This document shows positions 35,150 through 43,481 of a stretch of 43,724 nucleotides of DNA, one piece after another. Both the position numbers and the translations under genes were made by a program. The stretch covers positions 1-43,724 of the forward strand of contig JAJRWE010000163.1 in NCBI GenBank assembly GCA_024276955.1, in the 5' to 3' direction. Every line of letters begins with the position of its first letter. Within the stretch, counting starts at the first letter, position 1. The stretch comes from Gammaproteobacteria bacterium. GTDB lineage: Bacteria; Pseudomonadota; Gammaproteobacteria; SZUA-152. Under the pieces are notes generated by a model that was not told the DNA's origin, did no database searches, and was given only the letters and a program-made list of their open reading frames with translations.

Positions 35150-36811
35150 TCAACGCGTGGCGCCGACCCCGGCCAAGGCTGATGGAGGCTGAAAGCGGTG
35201 TACCGGCCGGCAGATCTTGCCCAGACCATCACTGGCCCAGAACCCCACCGTCAAGCCGACCAGGCGCAGGTTCTGTTTTTCCCGCGCCCGCCGCACGGCG
35301 TCCACCACCGACGCCGGCACGGGGAAGCGACCATCGGTGATCAGCAGCATATCGGCCTTGCGCCACGCTGCGCCACGAATCTTGCACAAGGCGCGCAACA
35401 CCGGCTCGCGGATGTCGGTGCCGCCGTGAAAGCTCTGCGACAGGAAGCGCAGGATTTCACGCAGGCCGGCCGGGTCGAAATGCAGCTCCAGCTCCAGCAC
35501 CTGCCCCGGGCCGCTGAAGGCATACAGATAGCAACGCCGGCCGGACTGGTTGGCCAGACGCAGCACCTCCAGGCACACCGCCTTGGCGATGCGCTCCGGC
35601 TCGCCGTGCATGGAGGCCGAGGTATCGACACAGAGGATGATCGGCCCCTTGACCGACGGGCCTTCACGCCGCACCTCCGGCTCGTCGCTGTGTTCGCGTA
35701 GCGGCTCCGGGCGATGCTCGGACAGTACCCCCTTCACCTGATAACTGAGCAGCGCCTGCTCGGCACGGCGCACGTGCCACAGCATCTTTAGCTTCGGGTG
35801 ACCAAGGAAGGCTGCCTCCTGCGGCAACATGCGGGCAATATCATCGCTGCGCGAGACGCCTGCGGTGGACAACGGCGATTCGCTGTGGACAAAGACCTCG
35901 CTCGCCTCACTAGCCGCGCCCGACACCTCCCGGCTCGACGTGGTCTCGACCCGCGGCCCCTGCCCCGCCCCCGCCGTCTCGCGGCCCAGGCTGTCGACAA
36001 TCTCGACCAATTGCGGATGTTCGCGGATCAACTTCCGATAGGCCACGAATTCGCGCCAACCCGTACCGCGCAACTCACCGCTGGAGAGATCCCAACCACG
36101 CCCCAGATGACCGCCCATGCCACGGAACACCGCCTCGGCCTCGCGCCAGTGTTGCAAGACCTTTTCCCAGTGCACGGCCAGGCCGTCGCCGAGCTGCTGC
36201 AGGGCGGCAGCGGATGGCGCGGTGGCCAGGGTATCGAGCGACGGGGTTTCCGCCAAGACCTCATCGCCGCTCATGCCGACTGCGGACTGCGACAATGCAT
36301 CGCCCCTAACCGGCGCGGGTGATACAGGCTGTCCGGTGTCAGGGACCGATGGCGCCTCGCCCGACGGCTGTGGCTGGGACTGTGGCTGGGACTGAAATCG
36401 CGACTCGGCCTCAACATCATCATCCGGCAACTGGGAACCTTCACGCTCCCGCTTGTGCGCGGTGGGCAGGCTGTCCGCAAACAACGCGTGCACGCCCTCC
36501 TCTTCGCGGTGCAAAAGGGACGTAATGGCGGCACAGATATCCTTGAGAATCTGATTCACCAACGCCTCTTCATTGCGGCAGAAGGGCACCAGATCCAGGC
36601 CATCGAGCCGCAGGCGTATAGTCTCGGCGATGGGCGCCTCGGGCCAGCCGATGCTTTCGATGTCGGGCAGCTCGCCCTTCAGCAACGCATGCCGCCAGGC
36701 CAGGATGCCCTCGACGCGCTCGCGCAGGCTGCCGTGGTGCAATGTCACCACCGGCTGGAAGATATCCTCCGGGAGGTCGTCAAGAAATTCAAACTGGGTG
36801 TCGAGGTTCAT
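35150..36811 (-). CDS. viaA: ViaA-like von Willebrand A domain protein
   Basis: A 553-aa partner of the RavA ATPase. The N-terminal half is helical with a Gln/Pro/Ser-rich low-complexity insert (about 130-200), and the C-terminal VWA domain (about 385-540) has the metal-site motif DTSASMHG (MIDAS), followed by FHGGTDIREPVL and the strand MLLITDGRFPVP. In E. coli ViaA with RavA modulates respiratory complexes and aminoglycoside sensitivity. ravA lies 259 bases upstream on the same strand, separated by a CACAGAG inverted repeat. The ribosome site is weak. Confidence 0.88.
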   Translation of the reverse strand: MNLDTQFEFLDDLPEDIFQPVVTLHHGSLRERVEGILAWRHALLKGELPDIESIGWPEAPIAETIRLRLDGLDLVPFCRNEEALVNQILKDICAAITSLLHREEEGVHALFADSLPTAHKREREGSQLPDDDVEAESRFQSQPQSQPQPSGEAPSVPDTGQPVSPAPVRGDALSQSAVGMSGDEVLAETPSLDTLATAPSAAALQQLGDGLAVHWEKVLQHWREAEAVFRGMGGHLGRGWDLSSGELRGTGWREFVAYRKLIREHPQLVEIVDSLGRETAGAGQGPRVETTSSREVSGAASEASEVFVHSESPLSTAGVSRSDDIARMLPQEAAFLGHPKLKMLWHVRRAEQALLSYQVKGVLSEHRPEPLREHSDEPEVRREGPSVKGPIILCVDTSASMHGEPERIAKAVCLEVLRLANQSGRRCYLYAFSGPGQVLELELHFDPAGLREILRFLSQSFHGGTDIREPVLRALCKIRGAAWRKADMLLITDGRFPVPASVVDAVRRAREKQNLRLVGLTVGFWASDGLGKICRPVHRFQPPSALAGVGATR

Positions 36812-36880
36812 GGGGTCCGTTCAGTAGCATCCGGCCTATAGAGTTTGTCGGCAAATGATGTAGCCGCAAGTATTTTTTTT

Positions 36881-37024
36881 CACCACAGAGGACACAGAGG
36901 TTCACAGAGTTTAAAAATGTTGAACGCCGGTTCCCCTGGTTTTTCGAAAACAGGAATTATCAGACGCGCCTACTGACCTGGATTCAAGAAATTTCAATTC
37001 TTTATCTCTGTGTCCTCTGTGGTG
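36881..37024. repeat. CACAGAG inverted repeat between ravA and viaA
   Basis: CACCACAGAGGACACAGAG (36881-36899) is a perfect inverse of CTCTGTGTCCTCTGTGGTG (37006-37024), with about 106 bases between. Together they occupy much of the 259-base intergenic gap (36812-37070). No gene is seen there. Confidence 0.9.
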
Positions 37025-37070
37025 AACACCGGCCATTGTTGGGGTTCGCTCCGCGCACCCCAAGCTACTG

Positions 37071-38591
37071 CTACTGCCGCGGCAACTGGCGGAAGCCCTC
37101 CTGCAGGTCGCGGATCTGCACCTCGAGGTCTTCGATCACGGCCAGGCTCTGTTCGAGATTGTCGCGCGCTGGCGCGGCAAAGCCCGGATCTATCCATAAA
37201 TGGTCAGCCACGTCACTGCCGATGGACGCCAGCTTTTTCGCCAGCACCTGCTTGTGGCGATCGATAGCATCGAGCAGATCCTGGGTGGCCTCCACTCGTT
37301 CACGGATATGCGATTCGCTGTAGCGCACCGGCTCGGTGTGTGGGGAGAAGCTTTCGTGACGCATGAGACGGTTGTCGGGATTGGCGGTATATTCGCTGAT
37401 ACCCACCCACTTGCCGTCCACGTGACTCTGCTGATAGTGGTCGTCAAAAAACCGCTCCTGCAATTCCTCGCGGCGATGGCCCTGATCGGCGTTGCTGCGG
37501 TCGGCCTGATCCGGCGGCGCCAAGTACAGGGGCTCGCCATCGTCGGCAGCGCTGTACTCGCGTCCGCTGAGGGTGGTCAGTTGTCCCTGGTGATCGACAT
37601 ACAGCCGCTCGCCCTTTTCATTGCCGAGGTGGCGCTTGTCATTTCGCTCTCTTTCCAGAGTCTCGCGCCACACGCCGATGAGGCGTTTGAGGCGCTCCGG
37701 GTTGACCACTGCATCGGCGCCGAGGTGTGACTGATACCACTGCAGGATGGGTTCACGCTGCCTGGGAAGATGCCACAGACAATACTGCAACAACCAGCAG
37801 TCCCACACCTGCACCTGCGACTGGCCATTGCTCCAGGCCGCCACCTGCAACAGCTTCACTGCCTTGCGCCAGCGCCGGTCAGAGACCGTGATGTGCCGCT
37901 CGCGCAGGAAATCGCGCAGACTGCCCAACAGGTAATAGACATCCTCCGCCAGCGGCAGTTGTATCGCCACTGCTTGTATCGCGACCAGATCGTCGGCACT
38001 GAGCAGATCCGCCTCGTCCAGCGCCGGCGCCGGCGCATCATCCAGCTGCAGCAACTGGTGAAAGCCTTCGTCGCTCACCGGGCCGATCTCGTAGCGCAGC
38101 AGGAAACGGTCGTAGAGGGCGTCCAGTTCGTTTCCTTCCGGCAGTTCGTTGCTGGCGCCAATCACCGCTGCCAGCGGTGTCTTCACCCGCTGTGCACCGT
38201 TGTCGAATTCTCGTTCGTTAAGCAGGGTCAGCAGGGCATTGAGGATGGCGCTGTTGGCCTTGAATATCTCGTCGATGAAGGCGATGGAGGCGCTGGGCAG
38301 ATAAGACCCGGTGAGGCGCTCGTAGCGATCCTCTTCCAGCGCCTTGATGGACAGAGGGCCGAACAGCTCTTCGGGCACCGAGAACTTGGTCAGCAGACGT
38401 TCGAAATACTGTCCGCCGCGAAACACCTGACGCAGACGCCGCGCCAACTCGCTCTTGGCCGTGCCCGGCGGACCGATGAGCAGGAGATGTTCACCGGAAA
38501 GCATCGCCAGCAGGGCCAGACGGATCGGCATATCGCGTTCGATAAGGCCGTGTTGCAGGTGTTGTTGCAGGCGATTGAGGCGTTCTTTCAT
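37071..38591 (-). CDS. ravA: RavA-like MoxR-family AAA+ ATPase
   Basis: A 506-aa AAA+ ATPase, with Walker A GPPGTAKSE (about 39-47), FGPLSIKALEEDRYERLTGS, Walker B IAFIDEIFKAN (about 103-113), sensor 1 GASNELPEG and the arginine region LYDRFLLRYEIGP. The C-terminal half carries the LARA-like insert and helical tail found in RavA. In E. coli RavA pairs with ViaA and LdcI. Here it follows the nitrate reductase Fe-S/anchor gene by 77 bases on the same strand, which fits a chaperone-like role for respiratory Fe-S enzymes. Confidence 0.92.
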   Translation of the reverse strand: MKERLNRLQQHLQHGLIERDMPIRLALLAMLSGEHLLLIGPPGTAKSELARRLRQVFRGGQYFERLLTKFSVPEELFGPLSIKALEEDRYERLTGSYLPSASIAFIDEIFKANSAILNALLTLLNEREFDNGAQRVKTPLAAVIGASNELPEGNELDALYDRFLLRYEIGPVSDEGFHQLLQLDDAPAPALDEADLLSADDLVAIQAVAIQLPLAEDVYYLLGSLRDFLRERHITVSDRRWRKAVKLLQVAAWSNGQSQVQVWDCWLLQYCLWHLPRQREPILQWYQSHLGADAVVNPERLKRLIGVWRETLERERNDKRHLGNEKGERLYVDHQGQLTTLSGREYSAADDGEPLYLAPPDQADRSNADQGHRREELQERFFDDHYQQSHVDGKWVGISEYTANPDNRLMRHESFSPHTEPVRYSESHIRERVEATQDLLDAIDRHKQVLAKKLASIGSDVADHLWIDPGFAAPARDNLEQSLAVIEDLEVQIRDLQEGFRQLPRQ

Positions 38592-38668
38592 AGCGGCTTG
38601 TGTATTTTCGGGAGAAGAGGAAATGGGTTTGCGCCTTTGCGTTGACTTGCCAGAAATCGAACAAGCTC

Positions 38669-40495
38669 TTAATGCCCCTCCGGCACCACACCTACCTGCG
38701 GCAGATTGGCCAGGCCGGTCTCGCGGGCGTGTTCCTCGAAGCCGCGGTTACGCCAGAAAAAGGCACCCGGCATGGTGGTGGGAATCACCAGCACAAAGAA
38801 CAGGGCGCGGCCGATGATGCTCATCACCAACAGCGATAACAACAGAATCAGCCCCAGCCAGATGACGGCACCCGGCAAACCTAAAGCGGTAATAAACAGC
38901 GCGGCAACGAGATTCGCACCCAGCAGCAGATTGCGCAGCAAATAGGGCTTGCCGTAGCGACTGACCTGCTCCGCATGGGAGGCGGCACCCTCGCCACCGT
39001 CGGCCTTGAGGTCGCTGGCGTGGGCGATGAGGCCAACACCTTCGAGCAGCAGGCCAAGGGCTATCAGCAGGCCCATCTGCCGCAACAGTTCCTGTGCGGC
39101 ATCGACGCCCAATACCAGGATTCCGATCACGGCGATGAGGCTGGCACCCAGGTACAGCGCGGTGCCGACGAAGCTGCTGGCGGTCTGCCAGTGGTTCCAG
39201 TAGGGGCGTGCCTTGATGCGATACAGCTTGTACATGTAGTAAAAACCGAACAGGCCACCCACCACCGCGGCGCTGGCGGCGAGGCTGGCCAGCGCGGGCA
39301 GGAAGCCCCAGCCGAGGTAGTCATGGGCGACGTTGAGCACGCCGTAGCCGGTCATGCCGCCAAAGAACAGCGACACGCCAGCAATCTCGCGGCTAACGGG
39401 AGATAGACGCCAGTTGTTAAAGCCGCGATAGAAGCGATGCGGCTTGCCCAGGTGCATGTTGAGCTTGAACATGCCGATGGCGAGCAGCACGAATAGGGTC
39501 GCCATCAGCGGCGCGAAGCCCTGCGCCTTCACCGCGGCCACGCCGCCAAAGCCGGCCAGCGGTGCGAACATCAGCATCATGAAGGCGCCGATCACCGTCT
39601 GCGCCGAGAGGGTGAAGGCGATGTGCGCATTCTCATGCGAGCCGAGCAGCTTAGGCAGATTCCATTCTCGCCGCCGGTTAATTTTCTTCTCATCCACCAC
39701 GGATTCATAGCGCCCCCCCTTCTTGTCGTTGCGGTGGTATTTGAGCGGCATGGAATCGGTGCGTGCCATCTCACGCGGCAGGGTCTTGCGCTGCTGGAAA
39801 CGTATATTGGGGTGGGTAATGTCGGGGGTGGGAAAACCGGGAATATCCAGCTTCGCCTGCTCGCGGTTGGCGGGAATATTTTCGATCACACCAAACTCCA
39901 ACGCACCGCCCAGGCAGGCGGAGACACAGGCCGGCTTCAGGCCCACTTCGAGGCGGTCCACGCACATGTTGCACTTGGACACCTCGCCCTTGATGGGGTC
40001 GAGCTGCGGCGCATTGTACGGGCACACCCAGGTGCAGTAGCCGCAGCCGAAGCAGATGTCCGGATCCTGCAACACCGCGCCGTATTCGGCGAACTTGGTG
40101 TAGGCGCGCGTTGGGCAGCCCTTGAGGCACACCGGGTCGTCACAGTGGTTGCACGCCATGGAAATATTCATGCGCGTGTAGGCCGGATAGGTGCCGCCCT
40201 CGACGTAACCGACGCTGCGGAAGGCCAGGTGCGGCGGGTTGTCGTTCTTCTCGGAACAGGCCGCCTCGCAGGCGTGGCAGGCGATGCAGTTATCGGCGGT
40301 GAAGTGAAAGCCGTGCTGTTTGTAGCGATTTGGGTTGTCGCTGACGCTGGCGTCGCCATTGATGTTCAGGCTCTGGCCGCGCAGCGGATTGCTCTTCTCC
40401 ACCAGCTCGATGAACTTGCCGTGGGCGTTCTTTTCCCTGGACGTCTTGTCCTGCAGAAAGGCGTATTTGGGTTCGTCGTCACGTACGGGGAACAT
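38669..40495 (-). CDS. Fe-S subunit fused to a DmsC-type membrane anchor
   Basis: A 608-aa fusion. Residues 60-230 are a DmsB-like four-cluster ferredoxin domain: CIACHACEAAC, CNHCDDPVCLKGCP, CFGCGYCTWVCPYNAP, and CNMC with CVSAC. From about residue 290 there are eight or so hydrophobic helices of the DmsC anchor family (for example AHIAFTLSAQTVIGAFMMLM, LLANLVAALF-type segments). The two subunits are separate in DmsABC and SoeABC. No Tat signal is seen, so the Fe-S part faces the cytoplasm and would pass electrons from quinol to the adjacent molybdoenzyme. AGGA precedes ATG 40495. Confidence 0.88.
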   Translation of the reverse strand: MFPVRDDEPKYAFLQDKTSREKNAHGKFIELVEKSNPLRGQSLNINGDASVSDNPNRYKQHGFHFTADNCIACHACEAACSEKNDNPPHLAFRSVGYVEGGTYPAYTRMNISMACNHCDDPVCLKGCPTRAYTKFAEYGAVLQDPDICFGCGYCTWVCPYNAPQLDPIKGEVSKCNMCVDRLEVGLKPACVSACLGGALEFGVIENIPANREQAKLDIPGFPTPDITHPNIRFQQRKTLPREMARTDSMPLKYHRNDKKGGRYESVVDEKKINRRREWNLPKLLGSHENAHIAFTLSAQTVIGAFMMLMFAPLAGFGGVAAVKAQGFAPLMATLFVLLAIGMFKLNMHLGKPHRFYRGFNNWRLSPVSREIAGVSLFFGGMTGYGVLNVAHDYLGWGFLPALASLAASAAVVGGLFGFYYMYKLYRIKARPYWNHWQTASSFVGTALYLGASLIAVIGILVLGVDAAQELLRQMGLLIALGLLLEGVGLIAHASDLKADGGEGAASHAEQVSRYGKPYLLRNLLLGANLVAALFITALGLPGAVIWLGLILLLSLLVMSIIGRALFFVLVIPTTMPGAFFWRNRGFEEHARETGLANLPQVGVVPEGH

Positions 40496-40520
40496 ATTCC
40501 GGTCCTGTCATTGTGTCCGT

Positions 40521-40593
40521 TTGCCACAGAGTCACAGAGAACACAGAGGAAGAAAATTCAAAAACTCCGTGTCCTCTGTGACTCTGTGGCCAA
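40521..40593. repeat. CACAGAG inverted repeat between the molybdoenzyme and Fe-S genes
   Basis: TTGCCACAGAGTCACAGAGA near 40521 is the near-perfect inverse of TCTGTGACTCTGTGGCCA ending at 40593. The hairpin fills most of the 117-base gap between the two genes. Confidence 0.9.
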
Positions 40594-40612
40594 AATTCAT
40601 GGCCCAAAAAAA

Positions 40613-42802
40613 TCAGAATTCGCGCAACTCAACGTTCATCTGTGCTGCCTCTTCCTGGTTCACATGCTCGATGCGCACCGCGCTCTGCTTGAAGGCAGGC
40701 TGGCGCGAGTGGGGGTCGAGCAGGCCCTTGGTGAGGCGATTCACGCAATCGTGATAATGGAAGGGAATGAACACCATGTTACGCGGCACGCGCTGGGTCA
40801 GCTGCGCCAGCACCACGGCATCGCCGCGGCGTGATACCACGCGCACGTAGGTCATGTGCTCGATGCCCATTTCCTCGGCGGCGTCCGGGTTGATCTCCAT
40901 GTATGGCGTGGGACTGAACTTGTTGCAGTTGCCCACCTTGCCGGTCTTGGTGCGGGTATGGAAGTGTTCCACCACGCGTCCGCTGTTAAGCCAGAATGGA
41001 TATTCGTCGTCCGGCACCTCGTTGTTTTCGATGTAGGGCAGCGGAATCAGCTTGGCCCTGCCGTCGGCATACTGGAAGCCGCCCTTCTCGTACAGGCGCT
41101 GGTCGCCCTGCGTTTGCACCTCCACATCGTCGGCGCGGTAGGGCCACTGGATGCCGCGCTTCTCTTCGATCAGCTCGTGATTCATGCCGGAGATGTCCAC
41201 CAACCGTCCGCGCGACAGGTAGGCCATTTCGTCGAACACGTCCGAAGGCTTTTCCGGGAAGTTGACCTTGGCGCCCTGCGGGAAGCACTTCGCCATCTGG
41301 TTGAAGATCCACAGGTCGGAACGCGAGTTGGCGTGCGGCTCGGTGACCTGGCGCACGATGTTGACGCGGCGTTCGGTGTTGGTAAACACGCCCTCCTTTT
41401 CCGCCCAGGTGGCGGCAGGAAAAAAGACGTGTCCGTATTGGGTGGTCTCCACATCGCGGTAGGAGTCTTGCACAATCAGGTACTCCAGTTTTTCCAGTGT
41501 CTTGCGAATGCGTGCGGTGTTGGCCATGGAGGTCATGGGGTTAGTGGCGATCAGCCACAGACCCTTGATCTGACCGGTCTCAATGGCAGGAAAGATATCG
41601 GTCTCGGTGAGACCGCGCTGCTTGGGCAGAAACTCGGCATCAATGCCCCAGAACTTGGCGATTTCCTCGCGTTCGGCGGGGTTCTCCAACGCGCGGTAAC
41701 CCGGCAGGCCGGAGCAGGACGACCATTCGCGGGTACCCATGGCGTTGCACTGGCCGGTGATGGACAGCGAGGTGCCGCCGGGCTTGCCGATGTTGCCGGT
41801 GATCAAATTCAAGTTATTGATGCCCACCACGCCATCGGAGCCATGGGTGGACTGGTTGATGCCCATGGTCCAGATGGACATGGCGGCGCCAGCCTTGGCG
41901 TACAGACGGGCGACGTTGCGGATGGTGTCTTCATCGATGCCACAGATCTTCGACGCACTAACCGGGTCGTAGTCGGCCACCACCTTTTCCACCGCCTCGA
42001 TGCCATTGGTGTGCTCGTTGATGTAGTCACGATCCTCCAGGCCTTCGTCGAGCATCACATGCATCAGTGCATTGAGCAGTACCACATCGGTGCCGGGCGT
42101 AATGGCCAGGTGCATGTCGGCATTCTGCGCCAACATGGTGACGCGCGGATCGACAACAATAAGTGGAAAGTCACGTTTTTCGCGCGCCTCGCGCATGCGC
42201 CAGTAGATGATGGGATGCTGCTCCGGCAGGTTGGAACCGAAGGCGATCAGACAGTCGGTTTGCTCAAAATCTTCGTAACAGCCGGGCGGGCCGTCGGAGC
42301 CGAAGGAGCGCTTGTAGCCGGACACCGCCGAGGCCATACACAGGGTCGTATTACCATCATAGTTGTTGGTACCGATCACCGCGCGCGACAGCTTGCCCAG
42401 GGTGTAGAACTCTTCGGTGAGTAGTTGGCCGGTAGAAACAATGGCGAAGGCGTCACGGCCGTATTTTTCCTGAATGCGCTGGATCTCACTGCCGGCCTTA
42501 CCCAGGGCCTCGTCCCAGCTGGTCTCGCGGTAGTCTTCGGTGATGCGGTCGCGCACCAAGGGTTCTTCGCCACGGCCCTTGGCATCGAAAATCTCGTGTT
42601 CGAAGATGCCCTTGACGCACAGCTTGCCGCGGTTGACGTCGGCCGAACCGACTCCGCGTGTGGATACCGGCTTGCCTTCATCGTTGACACCGACTTCGAT
42701 GGAGCAGCCGGTAGAACAATAACCACACGTGGTGTACACCCACTTCTCCACGCCTTTGCTGGCGATCTTAATGGGATTCTTTTTTCCGCGTCCGAAGAGC
42801 AT
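40613..42802 (-). CDS. nasA: Assimilatory nitrate reductase-like molybdopterin oxidoreductase
   Basis: A 729-aa cytoplasmic bis-MGD enzyme of the NapA/NasA group. The N-terminal [4Fe-4S] site uses Cys26, Cys29, Cys33 and Cys62 (TCGYCSTGC and KLCVKG). The probable Mo-ligand Cys is in LCMASAVSGYKR (about 155). MGINQSTHG, MGTREW and the C-terminal MGD-binding region (WLNSGRVVEHFHT, VFIPFHYHD) are present. There is no Tat signal, unlike periplasmic NapA. Adjacent nirD and nirB support nitrate as the substrate, although formate or other oxyanions cannot be excluded from sequence. AGAGG precedes the ATG. Confidence 0.88.
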   Translation of the reverse strand: MLFGRGKKNPIKIASKGVEKWVYTTCGYCSTGCSIEVGVNDEGKPVSTRGVGSADVNRGKLCVKGIFEHEIFDAKGRGEEPLVRDRITEDYRETSWDEALGKAGSEIQRIQEKYGRDAFAIVSTGQLLTEEFYTLGKLSRAVIGTNNYDGNTTLCMASAVSGYKRSFGSDGPPGCYEDFEQTDCLIAFGSNLPEQHPIIYWRMREAREKRDFPLIVVDPRVTMLAQNADMHLAITPGTDVVLLNALMHVMLDEGLEDRDYINEHTNGIEAVEKVVADYDPVSASKICGIDEDTIRNVARLYAKAGAAMSIWTMGINQSTHGSDGVVGINNLNLITGNIGKPGGTSLSITGQCNAMGTREWSSCSGLPGYRALENPAEREEIAKFWGIDAEFLPKQRGLTETDIFPAIETGQIKGLWLIATNPMTSMANTARIRKTLEKLEYLIVQDSYRDVETTQYGHVFFPAATWAEKEGVFTNTERRVNIVRQVTEPHANSRSDLWIFNQMAKCFPQGAKVNFPEKPSDVFDEMAYLSRGRLVDISGMNHELIEEKRGIQWPYRADDVEVQTQGDQRLYEKGGFQYADGRAKLIPLPYIENNEVPDDEYPFWLNSGRVVEHFHTRTKTGKVGNCNKFSPTPYMEINPDAAEEMGIEHMTYVRVVSRRGDAVVLAQLTQRVPRNMVFIPFHYHDCVNRLTKGLLDPHSRQPAFKQSAVRIEHVNQEEAAQMNVELREF

Positions 42803-42857
42803 GAATAACCTCTAACCTTGAATAGTTTCCGCCTGATGACATTTGTAATTCATATCG

Positions 42858-42917
42858 TAGGAGTGGGCCATGCCCGCGATTTTTTTGAGCACGAATCGCG
42901 GGCATGGCCCGCTCCTA
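42858..42917. repeat. REP inverted pair between nirD and nasA
   Basis: TAGGAGTGGGCCATGCCCGC (42858-42879) and its inverse (42896-42917) are separated by a T-rich loop. The motif belongs to the same family as at 74-95 and 25693-25844. It makes a strong hairpin in the 127-base gap and may attenuate or protect the mRNA. Confidence 0.88.
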
Positions 42918-42929
42918 CAAAAGAACCCG

Positions 42930-43247
42930 TCAATTTGACGACAGACTCAGAAACACCGTGCCGTCTTCCACCTTCACCGGGTAAGTGGCGGCACAGCCTT
43001 CATCGGGCGCCACGGCCTCACCGGTGGCCAGTTCGATATTCCAACTATGCAGCGGGCAGGTGACCTTGTCGCCGTGCACGATGCCCTGACTCAGCGGCCC
43101 GCCCTGGTGGGGGCAGGAATCACGCAGGGCAAAGATCTTGTCGTCATTGGTGCGAAAAATGCCGATATCACCCTCGGCGGTCTTTACCACGCGAGCGCCC
43201 AGCTTGGGGATGTCTTCAACGCTGCCAACTTCAATCCAGTCACTCAT
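42930..43247 (-). CDS. nirD: Nitrite reductase small subunit NirD (Rieske type)
   Basis: A 105-aa Rieske-fold protein, the small subunit of NADH-dependent assimilatory nitrite reductase. Both cluster-ligand pairs are present, SCPHQGG (about 48-54) and CPLHSWNIE (about 68-76), so it should bind [2Fe-2S]; enterobacterial NirD lacks these ligands. I placed the start at ATG 43247 (SDWIEVGSVEDIP) with AAAGG ahead, although a longer frame runs upstream through a repeat. Confidence 0.93.
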   Translation of the reverse strand: MSDWIEVGSVEDIPKLGARVVKTAEGDIGIFRTNDDKIFALRDSCPHQGGPLSQGIVHGDKVTCPLHSWNIELATGEAVAPDEGCAATYPVKVEDGTVFLSLSSN

Positions 43248-43273
43248 TTGCTTTACCTTTATAAATTTCTGAT

Positions 43274-43456
43274 TTGCCACAGAGACAACAGTGGGCACAG
43301 AGAGAAAAAATGATTTCTTCGTCATTCCGGGCGAAGCGTGGCGAAGACTCGGAATCCAGTATCGCGAAACAACCATGTCGCTCGGTTCCGGCCTGCGCCG
43401 GAATGACGGCATTCTCAAATTCGTGTTTTCTCTGTGTGCTCCGTGTCTCTGTGGCA
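43274..43456. repeat. CACAGAG inverted repeat holding a second repeat, between nirB and nirD
   Basis: TTGCCACAGAGACAACAGTG near 43274 mirrors CCGTGTCTCTGTGGCAA ending at 43456. Inside lies another dispersed repeat: CGTCATTCCGGGCGAAGCGT at 43320 and CCGGCCTGCGCCGGAATGAC at 43392-43411, the common proteobacterial GTCATTCC/GGAATGAC type. One repeat thus appears to have been inserted into the other. Confidence 0.85.
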
Positions 43457-43481
43457 AAAGATTGTTTTTGAGCCCACCCGA

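Noticed and set aside
40856-42424. Long open frame (522 codons) on the plus strand opposite nasA
   Set aside because: It is antisense to a clearly recognised molybdoenzyme, shows no family features and arises from GC-rich codon use; the same applies to 17724-18911 opposite relA and 24432-25283 opposite the RND pump.
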